Shown one piece after another: positions 44,292 through 51,469 of a stretch of 51,469 nucleotides of DNA (positions are counted from its first letter, which is position 1; every line of letters begins with the position of its first letter). The notes beneath the pieces are model-generated. The model did not search any database. It was not told the origin of the DNA and saw only the letters and a list, made by a program, of their open reading frames with translations. Both the position numbers and the translations under genes were made by a program. Source of the stretch: Zetaproteobacteria bacterium (lineage in GTDB: Bacteria > Pseudomonadota > Zetaproteobacteria > Mariprofundales > Mariprofundaceae); the NCBI GenBank assembly GCA_002746295.2, contig NVWS02000037.1, forward strand, positions 1 through 51,469, in the 5' to 3' direction.

Positions 44292-44387
44292 GCGACTTTA
44301 GTCGCGCCATGACGATGATTTTTATGATGCGAGGCTAAAGCCTCACGTCCAAAACATGCTGATTGCCTTTTCTCCGCGCCTTCGCGG
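44292..44387. repeat. Cluster of three short perfect palindromes upstream of mnmA
   Basis: GCGACTTTAGTCGC (44292-44305), GAGGCTAAAGCCTC (44331-44344) and CCGCG-CCTT-CGCGG (44374-44387) are three short perfect palindromes in the 210-base yaaA-mnmA gap. Similar units (GCGACTNNAGTCGC, GAGGCTNNAGCCTC, CTCCGCGNNTTCGCGG) are recurrent intergenic repeats in many bacterial genomes. Their use is unknown; they may act as terminators or REP-like sites. Confidence 0.6.
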
Positions 44388-44445
44388 TAAATCTTGAACT
44401 GAATAATACTTGGTAAGCGGAACTATTACAGCCACACTTCGCCAC

Positions 44446-45573
44446 ATGTCTAATTTTTCCGATGAATATATTGAATCATTAAAGCCTGATTTATCCCACC
44501 TTAAAGGGGTTCGGATGATTGCTGCCATGAGTGGTGGCGTGGATTCCTCTGTCATGGCGGCACTGCTCAAAGAAGCGGGTGCTGATGTCATTGGTGTTTT
44601 TCTTAATGTTTGGGAGTACCGCCGTGAAGATGTGGCAGGGCAAGGTTCATGCTGCTCGCTAGATGATGCCTATGATGCCAGACGCGTGTGTGACCAAATT
44701 GGTATTCCGTTCTACAATATGGACATGCGCGATAATTTTCGTCGTGATGTCATTGAACCTTTTATTGAAGATTACGAAACAGGACGCACGCCCAACCCTT
44801 GCGAGCGATGCAACCGCTTTGTGAAGTTCGGTAGTCTTTTGGATGCTGCCGATCAGCTTGAAGCTAAATATGTTGCCACAGGTCATTATGTACAACGGCG
44901 GGATGATGACACAGGCGTGCATATTTATAAGGGCAATGATAACAAAAAAGATCAAAGCTATTTTCTTGCCACCACAGGGCGTGAGCAAGTGGCGCGTATT
45001 TTATTTCCTGTTGGGCATTTGCAAAAAGATGGCACGCGAATTTTAGCCCAACATTATGATTTAATGACGGCGTTTAAACATGAAAGCCAAGATATTTGTT
45101 TTATTCCTGCGGGTGATCGTATTGCTTTTCTTAAACGCGAAGGGGCAACATCTGGCTTTCGTGCTGGTGATATTGTTGACCGTGAAGGCAAGCAATTGGG
45201 TCGGCATGATGGCATTGCCCATTATACCTTGGGGCAACGCAAAGGTTTGGGTCTACCCGATGGCCCTTGGCATGTGGTATCCTTGGATGGTGTTACCGCG
45301 CGTGTGGTTGTGGCGCATCCTGAAGATGCCTTGATTCGCCAAGTGGAAGTCTCTGAAGTCGCTTGGCTACGAGACAAAAGTGACGATGAAATCATCACCG
45401 CCAAAGTTCGTTATCAAATGCAACCCACTGCTTGTAACATTGATGTCGTCAACGATGTTGTTCATATCCTTTTTGACCTCCCTCAAAAACCCACAGCACC
45501 AGGGCAAGTCGCCGCATTTTATGTCGGCGATGAATTGTTGGGTGGTGGGATTGTTTCCAAAATATTGGGTTAA
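44446..45573 (+). CDS. mnmA: tRNA-specific 2-thiouridylase MnmA
   Basis: This 375-residue enzyme thiolates U34 of tRNA-Lys, -Glu and -Gln. The PP-loop is MIAAMSGGVDSSVMAALL; catalytic cysteines are in NPCERCNRFVKFG and SQDICFIPAGD; GHYVQRRDD and YTLGQRKGLGL are also family-typical. The start at 44446 is the ATG nearest the family N-terminus; an upstream TTG at 44410 is less likely. An N-terminal extension of about 20 residues (SNFSDEYIESLKPDLSHLKG) is longer than in E. coli. Confidence 0.95.
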   Translation: MSNFSDEYIESLKPDLSHLKGVRMIAAMSGGVDSSVMAALLKEAGADVIGVFLNVWEYRREDVAGQGSCCSLDDAYDARRVCDQIGIPFYNMDMRDNFRRDVIEPFIEDYETGRTPNPCERCNRFVKFGSLLDAADQLEAKYVATGHYVQRRDDDTGVHIYKGNDNKKDQSYFLATTGREQVARILFPVGHLQKDGTRILAQHYDLMTAFKHESQDICFIPAGDRIAFLKREGATSGFRAGDIVDREGKQLGRHDGIAHYTLGQRKGLGLPDGPWHVVSLDGVTARVVVAHPEDALIRQVEVSEVAWLRDKSDDEIITAKVRYQMQPTACNIDVVNDVVHILFDLPQKPTAPGQVAAFYVGDELLGGGIVSKILG

Positions 45574-45583
45574 GTTTGCCGCC

Positions 45584-45732
45584 TGCAAAGCCGATTTTTC
45601 GTAGCCAGTCAGGCTTGTATCAAGCTAAAAACCATCTCAAGCCCACTCAACTCGTGATAGTTGCCTAAGTCCAACAGACTCCTAGAGTGCCGCACCCATC
45701 GTAAGGTGGGCTGAGAGTCACTTATCTTTGCA
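45584..45732 (+). ncRNA. Candidate structured RNA between mnmA and ndk (strand uncertain)
   Basis: A closing stem TGCAAAG (45584-45590) / CTTTGCA (45726-45732) encloses a multi-branched fold. Inside are a small hairpin GCTTG-TAT-CAAGC (45613-45625) and a long stem TCTC-A-AGCCCAC (45635-45646) / GTGGGCT-GAGA (45706-45716) with one bulge. That stem encloses two hairpins, CAACT-CGTGAT-AGTTG (45648-45663) and AGTC-CAACA-GACT (45668-45680). There is no open frame. I could not match it to a known riboswitch, 6S, SRP, RNase P or tmRNA. It could be an ndk leader or a separate RNA. Confidence 0.5.
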
Positions 45733-45806
45733 TGCCTCATGTGAGTGTATCATGCAGATTGAGTGGTTAAAAAATAAACCGTAACATAAGTTAAGCAGAG
45801 GAAATT

Positions 45807-46238
45807 ATGGCCGTTCAACGTACACTATCAATTATCAAACCCGACGCTGTCGCAAAAAATGTGATTGGTGACATCATCCGCCGTTTTGAAGAAAATGGTT
45901 TAACTGTCATTGGCACAAATATGACACACTTGAGCGCTTCTGAAGCAGGTCGTTTCTATGCTGTTCATGCAGAACGTCCATTCTACAAAGATTTATGCTC
46001 TTTTATGAGTTCAGGGCCTGTATTAGCCATGGTTTTGGAAGGTAAAAATGCGGTGGCTTTGAACCGTCAACTGATGGGTGCAACCAACCCCAAAGAGGCA
46101 GAAGCAGGCACGATTCGCGCCGATCATGCCGATTCTATTGATGCCAATGCTGTTCATGGTTCAGATTCTGAAGAAAATGCTGCCAATGAAATTGCATTTT
46201 TCTTTAGTGATTTGGATTTACAAAGCCGTTTAGCGTAA
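45807..46238 (+). CDS. ndk: Nucleoside diphosphate kinase
   Basis: Ndk balances nucleoside triphosphate pools by phosphate transfer through a histidine. The 143-residue sequence has [40 protein letters not shown], and the catalytic His motif [27 protein letters not shown] precedes the start. The gene follows the candidate structured RNA and is six bases before lysS, so the two may be one transcript. Confidence 0.97.
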   Translation: MAVQRTLSIIKPDAVAKNVIGDIIRRFEENGLTVIGTNMTHLSASEAGRFYAVHAERPFYKDLCSFMSSGPVLAMVLEGKNAVALNRQLMGATNPKEAEAGTIRADHADSIDANAVHGSDSEENAANEIAFFFSDLDLQSRLA

Positions 46239-46243
46239 CTGAC

Positions 46244-47770
46244 ATGAGCGATTCAACAGTTGTAGGTTCCCCGAAACAAAGCAAGCAACAAGCCGCTATG
46301 CCTGAACAAATGGCTGTCCGCCGTGAAAAGCTGAGTGTTCAGCGTGAGCAGGGTCTTGCTTATCGCAATACTTGGCGCACCAGCACCACATTGACGGCTA
46401 TTCGCCAGCAATACGGTGAACTTGAAGCCGAAGCGTTGGCTGAAAAGGCTGTTGAAGTCACTGTCGCAGGTCGCATGATGGGACATCGTGTGATGGGAAA
46501 ATCCAGCTTTGCCAAGATTCAAGATGGTGAAGGGGAACTACAGCTGTTTTTGAATCGCGATGCCTTGGGTGGTGCAGATGTTTACAATCCTACCAAAAAG
46601 TGGGATTTGGGCGATGTCATTGGTGCTACTGGCACACTGTTTATCACCAAAACAGGCGAACTATCCGTGAAGGTGTCCCATATTGAAATCGTCACCAAAT
46701 GTTTGCGCCCCTTACCTGAAAAATGGCATGGTTTAACAGATATTGAAACCCGTTACCGTCAACGCTATGTCGACTTGATGGTGTCACCTGAATCACGCCA
46801 TATCTTCCGTACTCGCTCCAAAGTCGTTTCTCTGTTACGCCAAGGCTTGGAATCACGCGGTTTTATGGAAGTAGAAACCCCCATGTTACAAACGCAAGCG
46901 GGTGGTGCGGCTGCCAAACCTTTTATCACCCACCACAATGCCTTGGATATGGATTTATTTTTACGCATTGCGCCTGAACTGTATCTCAAACGCTTATTAG
47001 TCGGCGGTTTTGAACGGGTGTTTGAAATCAATCGAAACTTTCGTAATGAAGGTTTGGACGCGACCCATAATCCAGAATTCACCATGGTTGAATTTTATCA
47101 AGCTTATGCCGATTTCAACGATGCCATGGATCACACGGAAGCTTTGATTCGTGATATTGCTCAAGGCTTGGATGTTTCTCAGGTCACTTGGGAAGGGGTA
47201 GACGTTGATTTAAGCCAGCCTTTTCAACGCATTCGCATGGATGAAGCGGTGTTTGAAAAACGTCCTGATTTACGTGACCATGCCAATGATAAGGCTTTGT
47301 TAGCCACCGTTTGTTTACAAGAAAAACCCGATGTCAAACCATTGCTCACTTGGAAAGCTGGGCATTATTTATTGGAATTGTTCGAAACTTTGGTTGAACC
47401 TCATTTGCAACAACCGACATTTATTACCCATTATCCTGTCGATGTATCCCCCTTGGCACGCCGTAACAATGAAGATGAAACGGTGACCGATCGCTTTGAA
47501 CTCTTTGTAGCTGGGCGTGAAATCGCCAATGGCTTCTCAGAATTGAATGACCCCGATGACCAACGTGGGCGTTTTGTCGCGCAGGCGCAAGCCAAAGATG
47601 CTGGCGATGATGAAGCGACAGGTGTCGATGAAGATTATTTGCGCGCCTTGGAATTTGGTATGCCGCCTGCGGCAGGTGTGGGCATTGGTGTGGATCGCTT
47701 GGTGATGTTGTTAACTGAGCAGCATTCCATTCGTGATGTCTTGTTGTTTCCACACATGCGCCCTGAATAA
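46244..47770 (+). CDS. lysS: Lysyl-tRNA synthetase (class II)
   Basis: This 508-residue class-II synthetase charges tRNA-Lys. An N-terminal OB-fold anticodon domain (about 75-170; VTVAGRMMGHRVMGKSSFAKIQDGEGELQLF) is followed by motif 1 and motif 2 (LYLKRLLVGGFERVFEINRNFRNEGLDATHNPEFTMVEFY) and motif 3 (AGVGIGVDRLVMLL). It has a typical length. It lies six bases after ndk. Confidence 0.97.
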   Translation: MSDSTVVGSPKQSKQQAAMPEQMAVRREKLSVQREQGLAYRNTWRTSTTLTAIRQQYGELEAEALAEKAVEVTVAGRMMGHRVMGKSSFAKIQDGEGELQLFLNRDALGGADVYNPTKKWDLGDVIGATGTLFITKTGELSVKVSHIEIVTKCLRPLPEKWHGLTDIETRYRQRYVDLMVSPESRHIFRTRSKVVSLLRQGLESRGFMEVETPMLQTQAGGAAAKPFITHHNALDMDLFLRIAPELYLKRLLVGGFERVFEINRNFRNEGLDATHNPEFTMVEFYQAYADFNDAMDHTEALIRDIAQGLDVSQVTWEGVDVDLSQPFQRIRMDEAVFEKRPDLRDHANDKALLATVCLQEKPDVKPLLTWKAGHYLLELFETLVEPHLQQPTFITHYPVDVSPLARRNNEDETVTDRFELFVAGREIANGFSELNDPDDQRGRFVAQAQAKDAGDDEATGVDEDYLRALEFGMPPAAGVGIGVDRLVMLLTEQHSIRDVLLFPHMRPE

Positions 47771-47818
47771 ACCCCATTCATTCAGTGCGTTTGCTCTATT
47801 AATTTTTTAGGAGAAATC

Positions 47819-48292
47819 ATGCTCGCAGAACGAATCATGATGACCCATCTGGTCACAGCACACGTGGATGAATGTATTAGCGATGTATTGATACGTATGC
47901 GCAAAGCGGAGCTACGTATGCTGCCAATACTCAATTCAGATCAAACAGTTGCGGGCGTTGTATCAACATTTTCAGTATTATCCCATATTGTTCCCGATTA
48001 CATTGTCAGTGGTGATTTGGATCAAATATCTTATGCACCTGACATGGGTATTCTGAAAAAACATTATTCTGAACAAGCCAGCAAACATGTTTCAACGGTG
48101 ATGGAAAGAGCGCCCTTATTGATTTCAAAAAATGAATCACTTTTGTCTGTTTCAGCCGCATTACTTAGCTCTGGAAAGCATGAATATGCCTTGGTGGTTG
48201 ATCCTAATCTGCACCTATTGGGCATCATTTCTACGGGTGACATCTTGGAATTTTTAAATTCTATCCAAGCAGGGGATCTCAACGATGCATAA
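47819..48292 (+). CDS. Tandem CBS-domain protein
   Basis: This 157-residue cytoplasmic protein has two CBS domains (about 1-65 and 90-150): MMTHLVTAHVDECISDVLIRMRKAELRMLPILNSDQTVAGVVS and VMERAPLLISKNESLLSVSAALLSSGKHEYALVVD...LLGIISTGDIL. CBS pairs bind adenosine nucleotides and often regulate transport or enzymes. It overlaps the following transporter gene by eight bases, so it probably senses nucleotides and regulates that transporter. AGGAG precedes the start. Confidence 0.88.
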   Translation: MLAERIMMTHLVTAHVDECISDVLIRMRKAELRMLPILNSDQTVAGVVSTFSVLSHIVPDYIVSGDLDQISYAPDMGILKKHYSEQASKHVSTVMERAPLLISKNESLLSVSAALLSSGKHEYALVVDPNLHLLGIISTGDILEFLNSIQAGDLNDA

Positions 48293-49631
48293 TGTTGAAA
48301 GCGCAGCTTCCACTGTAATCTTTGGATGGGATCCCACATGGGTCGCCGTTTCCATTTTATTGCTGGTCTATGGCGTGATTATGTCGGAAAAATTCAATCG
48401 CGCTGTGTTATCCTTATTGGGTGCAGGCTTGATGATTTTATGTGGCGTATTGAATCAACAACAAGCTGTGGCAGGCATTGATTTCAACACCATTGGTTTA
48501 CTCACAGGTATGATGGTGATTGTCGCCATTAGTCAAAAAACAGGCATGTTTCAATATGTTGCCATCAAAGCTGCCAAATTGGTCAAGGGAGAACCATGGT
48601 GGATTTTGGTCATGCTATCCATGGTTACCGCTGTATTTTCTGCACTTTTGGATAATGTCACCACGGTTTTATTGATTGCCCCTGTTACATTGTTGATTAC
48701 CGATGCTTTGGGTGTTCGCCCTTATCCTTATTTGTTTGCACTCATTCTGGCATCCAATATTGGTGGTACTGCGACTCTGATTGGTGATCCACCCAATATC
48801 ATGATTGGTTCTGCTGCACATTTAAGTTTCACCGATTTTTTAATCAACTTAACGCCGATTATCCCCGTCATTTTCATCGTCGTAATTGCTGTGATTTGGT
48901 TTATGTTTGGGCGTGATTTGCACGCCTCTGATGAGAAAAAAGCACTGATTATGCAATTTGATGAAAATGCCGCCATCAAAGATGTGCCTTTATTGATAAG
49001 AAGCCTTTTCGTTCTTTTTTCTGTCATTTCTGGCTTTACGGTATCCCATAGCTTGCATTTAGAGCCTGCCACCATTGCCATGTTTGGCGCAGCTGTTCTA
49101 TTGTTGCTGCAAACCTTTGGGCAAAGCGTGGAAGAAAAAGATCATGCCTACGAAGGCATTATGGCGGAAGTCGAATGGACGACTATTTTCTTCTTTGTCG
49201 GTTTGTTTATCATTGTTACGGGCGTGGAACATACGGGTATCATCAATATTTTAGCTGAAAAAACACTGGCACTGACAGGTGGTGACTTTGCTGCTACAGC
49301 CGCCACTGTCTTATGGGTTTCTGCCATTGCTTCGGCATTGATTGATAACATCCCCTTCGTTGCCACCATGATTCCGTTGATTCATAGCATGGCACCAACC
49401 TTTGGTGGTGCGGAGGCCATTGAGCCCTTATGGTGGGCTTTGGCTTTGGGTGCATGTTTGGGCGGCAATGGTTCTTTGATTGGTGCATCGGCCAACTTGA
49501 TTGTAGCAGGCTTTGCACAACGTGCAGGTCAACCCATTGCTTTTCTTACCTTTATGAAACATGCCTTTGGTTTGATGCTTTTGACCATCGGTATCGCTCA
49601 TATTTATCTTTACCTGCGCTATTTAAGCTAA
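48285..49631 (+). CDS. ArsB/NhaD-family ion transporter
   Basis: This 448-residue inner-membrane protein has about 11-12 helices and the ion-transporter motifs DNVTTVLLIAPVTLLI, ASNIGGTATLIGDPPNIMIG in the first half and DNIPFVATMIPLIH, LGGNGSLIGASANLIVAGFAQ in the second, an internally repeated fold. This is the IT/ArsB-NhaD superfamily, which includes Na+/H+ antiporters, arsenite pumps and the P protein. The substrate cannot be told. It is coupled to the CBS protein and followed by lolC/E. Confidence 0.88.
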   Translation: MHNVESAASTVIFGWDPTWVAVSILLLVYGVIMSEKFNRAVLSLLGAGLMILCGVLNQQQAVAGIDFNTIGLLTGMMVIVAISQKTGMFQYVAIKAAKLVKGEPWWILVMLSMVTAVFSALLDNVTTVLLIAPVTLLITDALGVRPYPYLFALILASNIGGTATLIGDPPNIMIGSAAHLSFTDFLINLTPIIPVIFIVVIAVIWFMFGRDLHASDEKKALIMQFDENAAIKDVPLLIRSLFVLFSVISGFTVSHSLHLEPATIAMFGAAVLLLLQTFGQSVEEKDHAYEGIMAEVEWTTIFFFVGLFIIVTGVEHTGIINILAEKTLALTGGDFAATAATVLWVSAIASALIDNIPFVATMIPLIHSMAPTFGGAEAIEPLWWALALGACLGGNGSLIGASANLIVAGFAQRAGQPIAFLTFMKHAFGLMLLTIGIAHIYLYLRYLS

Positions 49632-49638
49632 CGCATCG

Positions 49639-50880
49639 ATGAAAGCTTATGAATGGATGCTGGCACGCCGCTATCTAAAATCACGCAGGGATGATCGTTT
49701 TGTATCTCTGATTGGTTGGAGTTCTGCTGCGGGTGTCGCCATTGGTGTCGCTGCTTTGATTGTTGTTTTATCCGTCATGTATGGCTTTGATGCTGAACTC
49801 AAAAATAAAATTTTAGGCTTTTCATCACACGTCGATATTCAGGGCCCTGATGACACCTTGAAACATTGGCAGCCTTGGCTAAAACAAGCTGAAAAGCTCA
49901 CAGGTGTTGCCAAAGCTGCGCCTTATTTGAGTAGCCAAGTGTTGGCGAATCATGGCCATCATTCTACAGGCGCGATTCTCAAAGGTGTGGATCCATCCCT
50001 TGAACCACAAATTGCCGCCCATATCACTTATGGCAGGTTTATTCATTCGGGTGAGAAAGGCTCACCTTTTGAAGTGGTTTTGGGCAAAGACTTGGCGCGA
50101 AAACTTCATGTGGATGTCGGTAATACTGTTCGCCTACTTTCCCCTTCGGGTGGTATTTCACCCGCTGGTATTTCACCACGCATGCGTGCCTTTCGTGTGG
50201 TTGGCATCTTCGATTCAGGTTTCTATGAATACGATGTGGGTTTAATTGTCGCACCCATGTTGGCTGTCCAGCGTTTAAACCGTACAGGTGATGCAATCAC
50301 GGGTATTGAACTACACCTGTATGATCGCAATCAAGCCAGTGTTGTCGCAGCAGAAGCACGCATGATTTTACCTGCCAATGCTTGGGTCACCGATTGGATG
50401 CATCGCCACCGTTCTTTTTTCAAGGCACTTAAAATGGAACGGGTGGTCATGGGTATTATTCTATCTTTGATTGTACTTGTAGCAGTGTTTAACATGGTCT
50501 CATCCTTGGTCATGGTGGTCATGGAGCGCCGCAAAGAAATTGCCATTCTCAAAACCTTGGGTGCAACCCATGCTTCAGTCATGCGTATTTTCCTGATGAT
50601 GGGCATGCTTTTATGTGGATTGGGTACACTTATAGGCACAACTTTAGGTTTACTTTTAGCATGGAAGTTGGATGTTTTATTGCGGTGGTTTGAACACACG
50701 ACGGGCATCACTATTTTATCCAGTGATGTCTATTACATTGACCATGTCCCTTCTGTGATTGACCCTATATCCATTGTTGCCATTGTGGTCACCAGCTTAT
50801 TATTGGGTATGCTTGCAACTTTTTATCCTGCATGGCGGGCAGCACATGTGTTACCAGCTGATGCATTGAGGTATGAATAA
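49639..50880 (+). CDS. lolC: Lipoprotein-releasing ABC transporter permease LolC/LolE
   Basis: This 413-residue inner-membrane permease releases outer-membrane lipoproteins to LolA. The N-terminus MLARRYLKSRRDDRFVSLIGWSSAAGVAIGVAALIVVLSVM is typical, with the long periplasmic domain (about 50-265), then three helices with NMVSSLVMVVMERRKEIAILKTLGATHASVMRIFLMMG. Whether it is LolC, LolE or a fused LolF-like protein is not settled; the partner lolD is not in the window. Confidence 0.9.
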   Translation: MKAYEWMLARRYLKSRRDDRFVSLIGWSSAAGVAIGVAALIVVLSVMYGFDAELKNKILGFSSHVDIQGPDDTLKHWQPWLKQAEKLTGVAKAAPYLSSQVLANHGHHSTGAILKGVDPSLEPQIAAHITYGRFIHSGEKGSPFEVVLGKDLARKLHVDVGNTVRLLSPSGGISPAGISPRMRAFRVVGIFDSGFYEYDVGLIVAPMLAVQRLNRTGDAITGIELHLYDRNQASVVAAEARMILPANAWVTDWMHRHRSFFKALKMERVVMGIILSLIVLVAVFNMVSSLVMVVMERRKEIAILKTLGATHASVMRIFLMMGMLLCGLGTLIGTTLGLLLAWKLDVLLRWFEHTTGITILSSDVYYIDHVPSVIDPISIVAIVVTSLLLGMLATFYPAWRAAHVLPADALRYE

Positions 50881-50882
50881 GC

Positions 50883-51469
50883 ATGTCAATCAGTGATTTA
50901 CGAAGAAAAGCGAAAGAAGCTTGGATGACGGGTAAATTTGATAAGGCCTTGCCTATTTTTGAGCAGCTTCATCAACACGACCCCAAAGATTTACGCATTT
51001 TTGTAAAACTTGCTGAAGTACGAGAAAAAAATGGTGATAAAAAAGGTGCCGTACGTGATTTCATCCATATCGCTGAAAGTTATGCCAATGATGGCTTTGT
51101 CGTCCAAGCCATTGCTATCAGTAAAATCATACTTCGGATTGATCCCAGTCGCACAGAAATTCAGGATCATTTAAGGTCTCTTTCTGAAAAAAGAGGGGAT
51201 GATTGGGCCATTCGCACCTTAATACCCCAAGACTATGAACCCACAGTCCCTGTTTCTGAAGATAAAAAATTTAATTTTGAACGCACACCACTGCTATCCA
51301 TGTTATCGGGTGATGAACTCGAAGACTTTATTGCATCCTTAACACTAAAAACTTATCAGGAAGAGGCATCTATTTACCAACCTGGAGATTCAGGGGGTAG
51401 CCTTTATTTGATTGGCATGGGTAAGGTTCGTTTAGAAGCAGGAAACAATGCCGATGCCACTTATGCTCA
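50883..51469 (+). CDS. TPR and cyclic-nucleotide-binding domain protein, 3' truncated by window edge
   Basis: The frame starts at ATG 50883 and is open to the end of the window (195 codons). N-terminal TPR-like helices (about 1-95; ISDLRRKAKEAWMTGKFDKALPIFEQLHQHD, RIFVKLAEVREKNGDKKGAVRDFIHIAESYA) are followed by a linker and the start of a cyclic-nucleotide-monophosphate-binding domain (LLSMLSGDELEDFIASL, EEASIYQPGDSGGSLYLIGMGKVRLE). It begins two bases after the lolC/E stop. The rest, including any output domain, lies outside. Related proteins are often signalling hubs in gliding or chemotaxis-like pathways. Confidence 0.85.
   Translation, partial: MSISDLRRKAKEAWMTGKFDKALPIFEQLHQHDPKDLRIFVKLAEVREKNGDKKGAVRDFIHIAESYANDGFVVQAIAISKIILRIDPSRTEIQDHLRSLSEKRGDDWAIRTLIPQDYEPTVPVSEDKKFNFERTPLLSMLSGDELEDFIASLTLKTYQEEASIYQPGDSGGSLYLIGMGKVRLEAGNNADATYA

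Noticed and set aside
45584-45732. tmRNA, 6S RNA, SRP RNA, TPP or lysine riboswitch at the mnmA-ndk gap
   Set aside because: A GGCTGAGAG string recalls a TPP riboswitch, but the other conserved TPP segments are missing. No tmRNA tag or tRNA-like end, no SRP loop and no 6S central-bubble pattern are present, so only a generic structured RNA is claimed.

Overview
The window reads as a contiguous piece of a Gram-negative bacterial chromosome of roughly 45% GC (an eye estimate). The evidence is LPS biogenesis genes (kdsA, an lptF/lptG-type permease), lipoprotein sorting (lolC/lolE type), a Wza/Wzb/Wzc capsule export set, a polar-type flagellar filament module and proteobacterial tRNA-modification genes (cmoAB, thiI, mnmA, tadA). 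The pyrG-kdsA-eno-ftsB and cmoA-cmoB blocks fit a gamma- or zetaproteobacterium. My best guess is a low-GC zetaproteobacterium, but this rests on gene content and family resemblance, not on any search. There are no rRNA genes, no recognisable tRNA genes, no CRISPR array and no intact transposase.

Layout. 1-3653: a cut-off quinone oxidoreductase, two peptide-type ABC permeases separated by a small pRiA4b ORF-3-like gene, and tadA. 3882-4879: a small secreted protein and an OmpA-domain lipoprotein, preceded by a strong inverted repeat. 4972-7843: thiI-cmoA-cmoB, a tRNA wobble-modification operon. 7877-10761: yciH and smpB (minus strand), suhB (plus), lptG-like (minus). 10859-18531: pyrG-kdsA-eno-ftsB-gltX-cysS-cysC, all on the plus strand and tightly packed. 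18532-19014: a non-coding stretch with palindromic repeats and what looks like an ORF-less IS200/IS605-type remnant carrying RNA-like hairpins. 19015-24764 (minus): comEA-like, manC, wzc, wza, wzb. 24959-34459: typA, ftsEX, a zinc-ribbon/DUF3426 protein, ispDF, a small unknown protein, a Rep-type helicase and algC/pgm. 34573-39519 (minus): fliT-like, fliS, fliD, flaG, fliC, with sigma-28-type promoters. 39829-43464: a TPR-SGNH fusion protein, an ArsS-like radical SAM enzyme, a four-helix cytochrome-oxidase-like protein and a Cys-containing partner. 43468-51469: yaaA, mnmA, a candidate structured RNA, ndk, lysS, a CBS protein, an ArsB/NhaD-type transporter, lolC/E and a truncated TPR/cyclic-nucleotide-binding protein.

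The most interesting signals are non-coding. Four full copies of a roughly 131-139 bp element sit between genes at 13340, 20795, 28514 and 32931. Each has 17-bp terminal inverted repeats starting TATAG and an internal double hairpin, and a fifth, core-only relic follows typA. They look like MITEs with a TA target duplication, reminiscent of Neisseria Correia elements. A second signal is the IS605/HEARO-like remnant at about 18700-18970. A third is a roughly 150-nt multi-branched RNA candidate between mnmA and ndk (45584-45732).

Genes that likely work together: manC and algC supply GDP-mannose for the polysaccharide exported by Wza/Wzc and controlled by Wzb; FliS/FliT/FlaG/FliD/FliC build the filament; ThiI/CmoAB/TadA/MnmA modify tRNA wobble positions and U8. 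Several starts were moved from the longest open frame to a better ribosome-binding site or to the family's usual N-terminus, and these are noted per entry.
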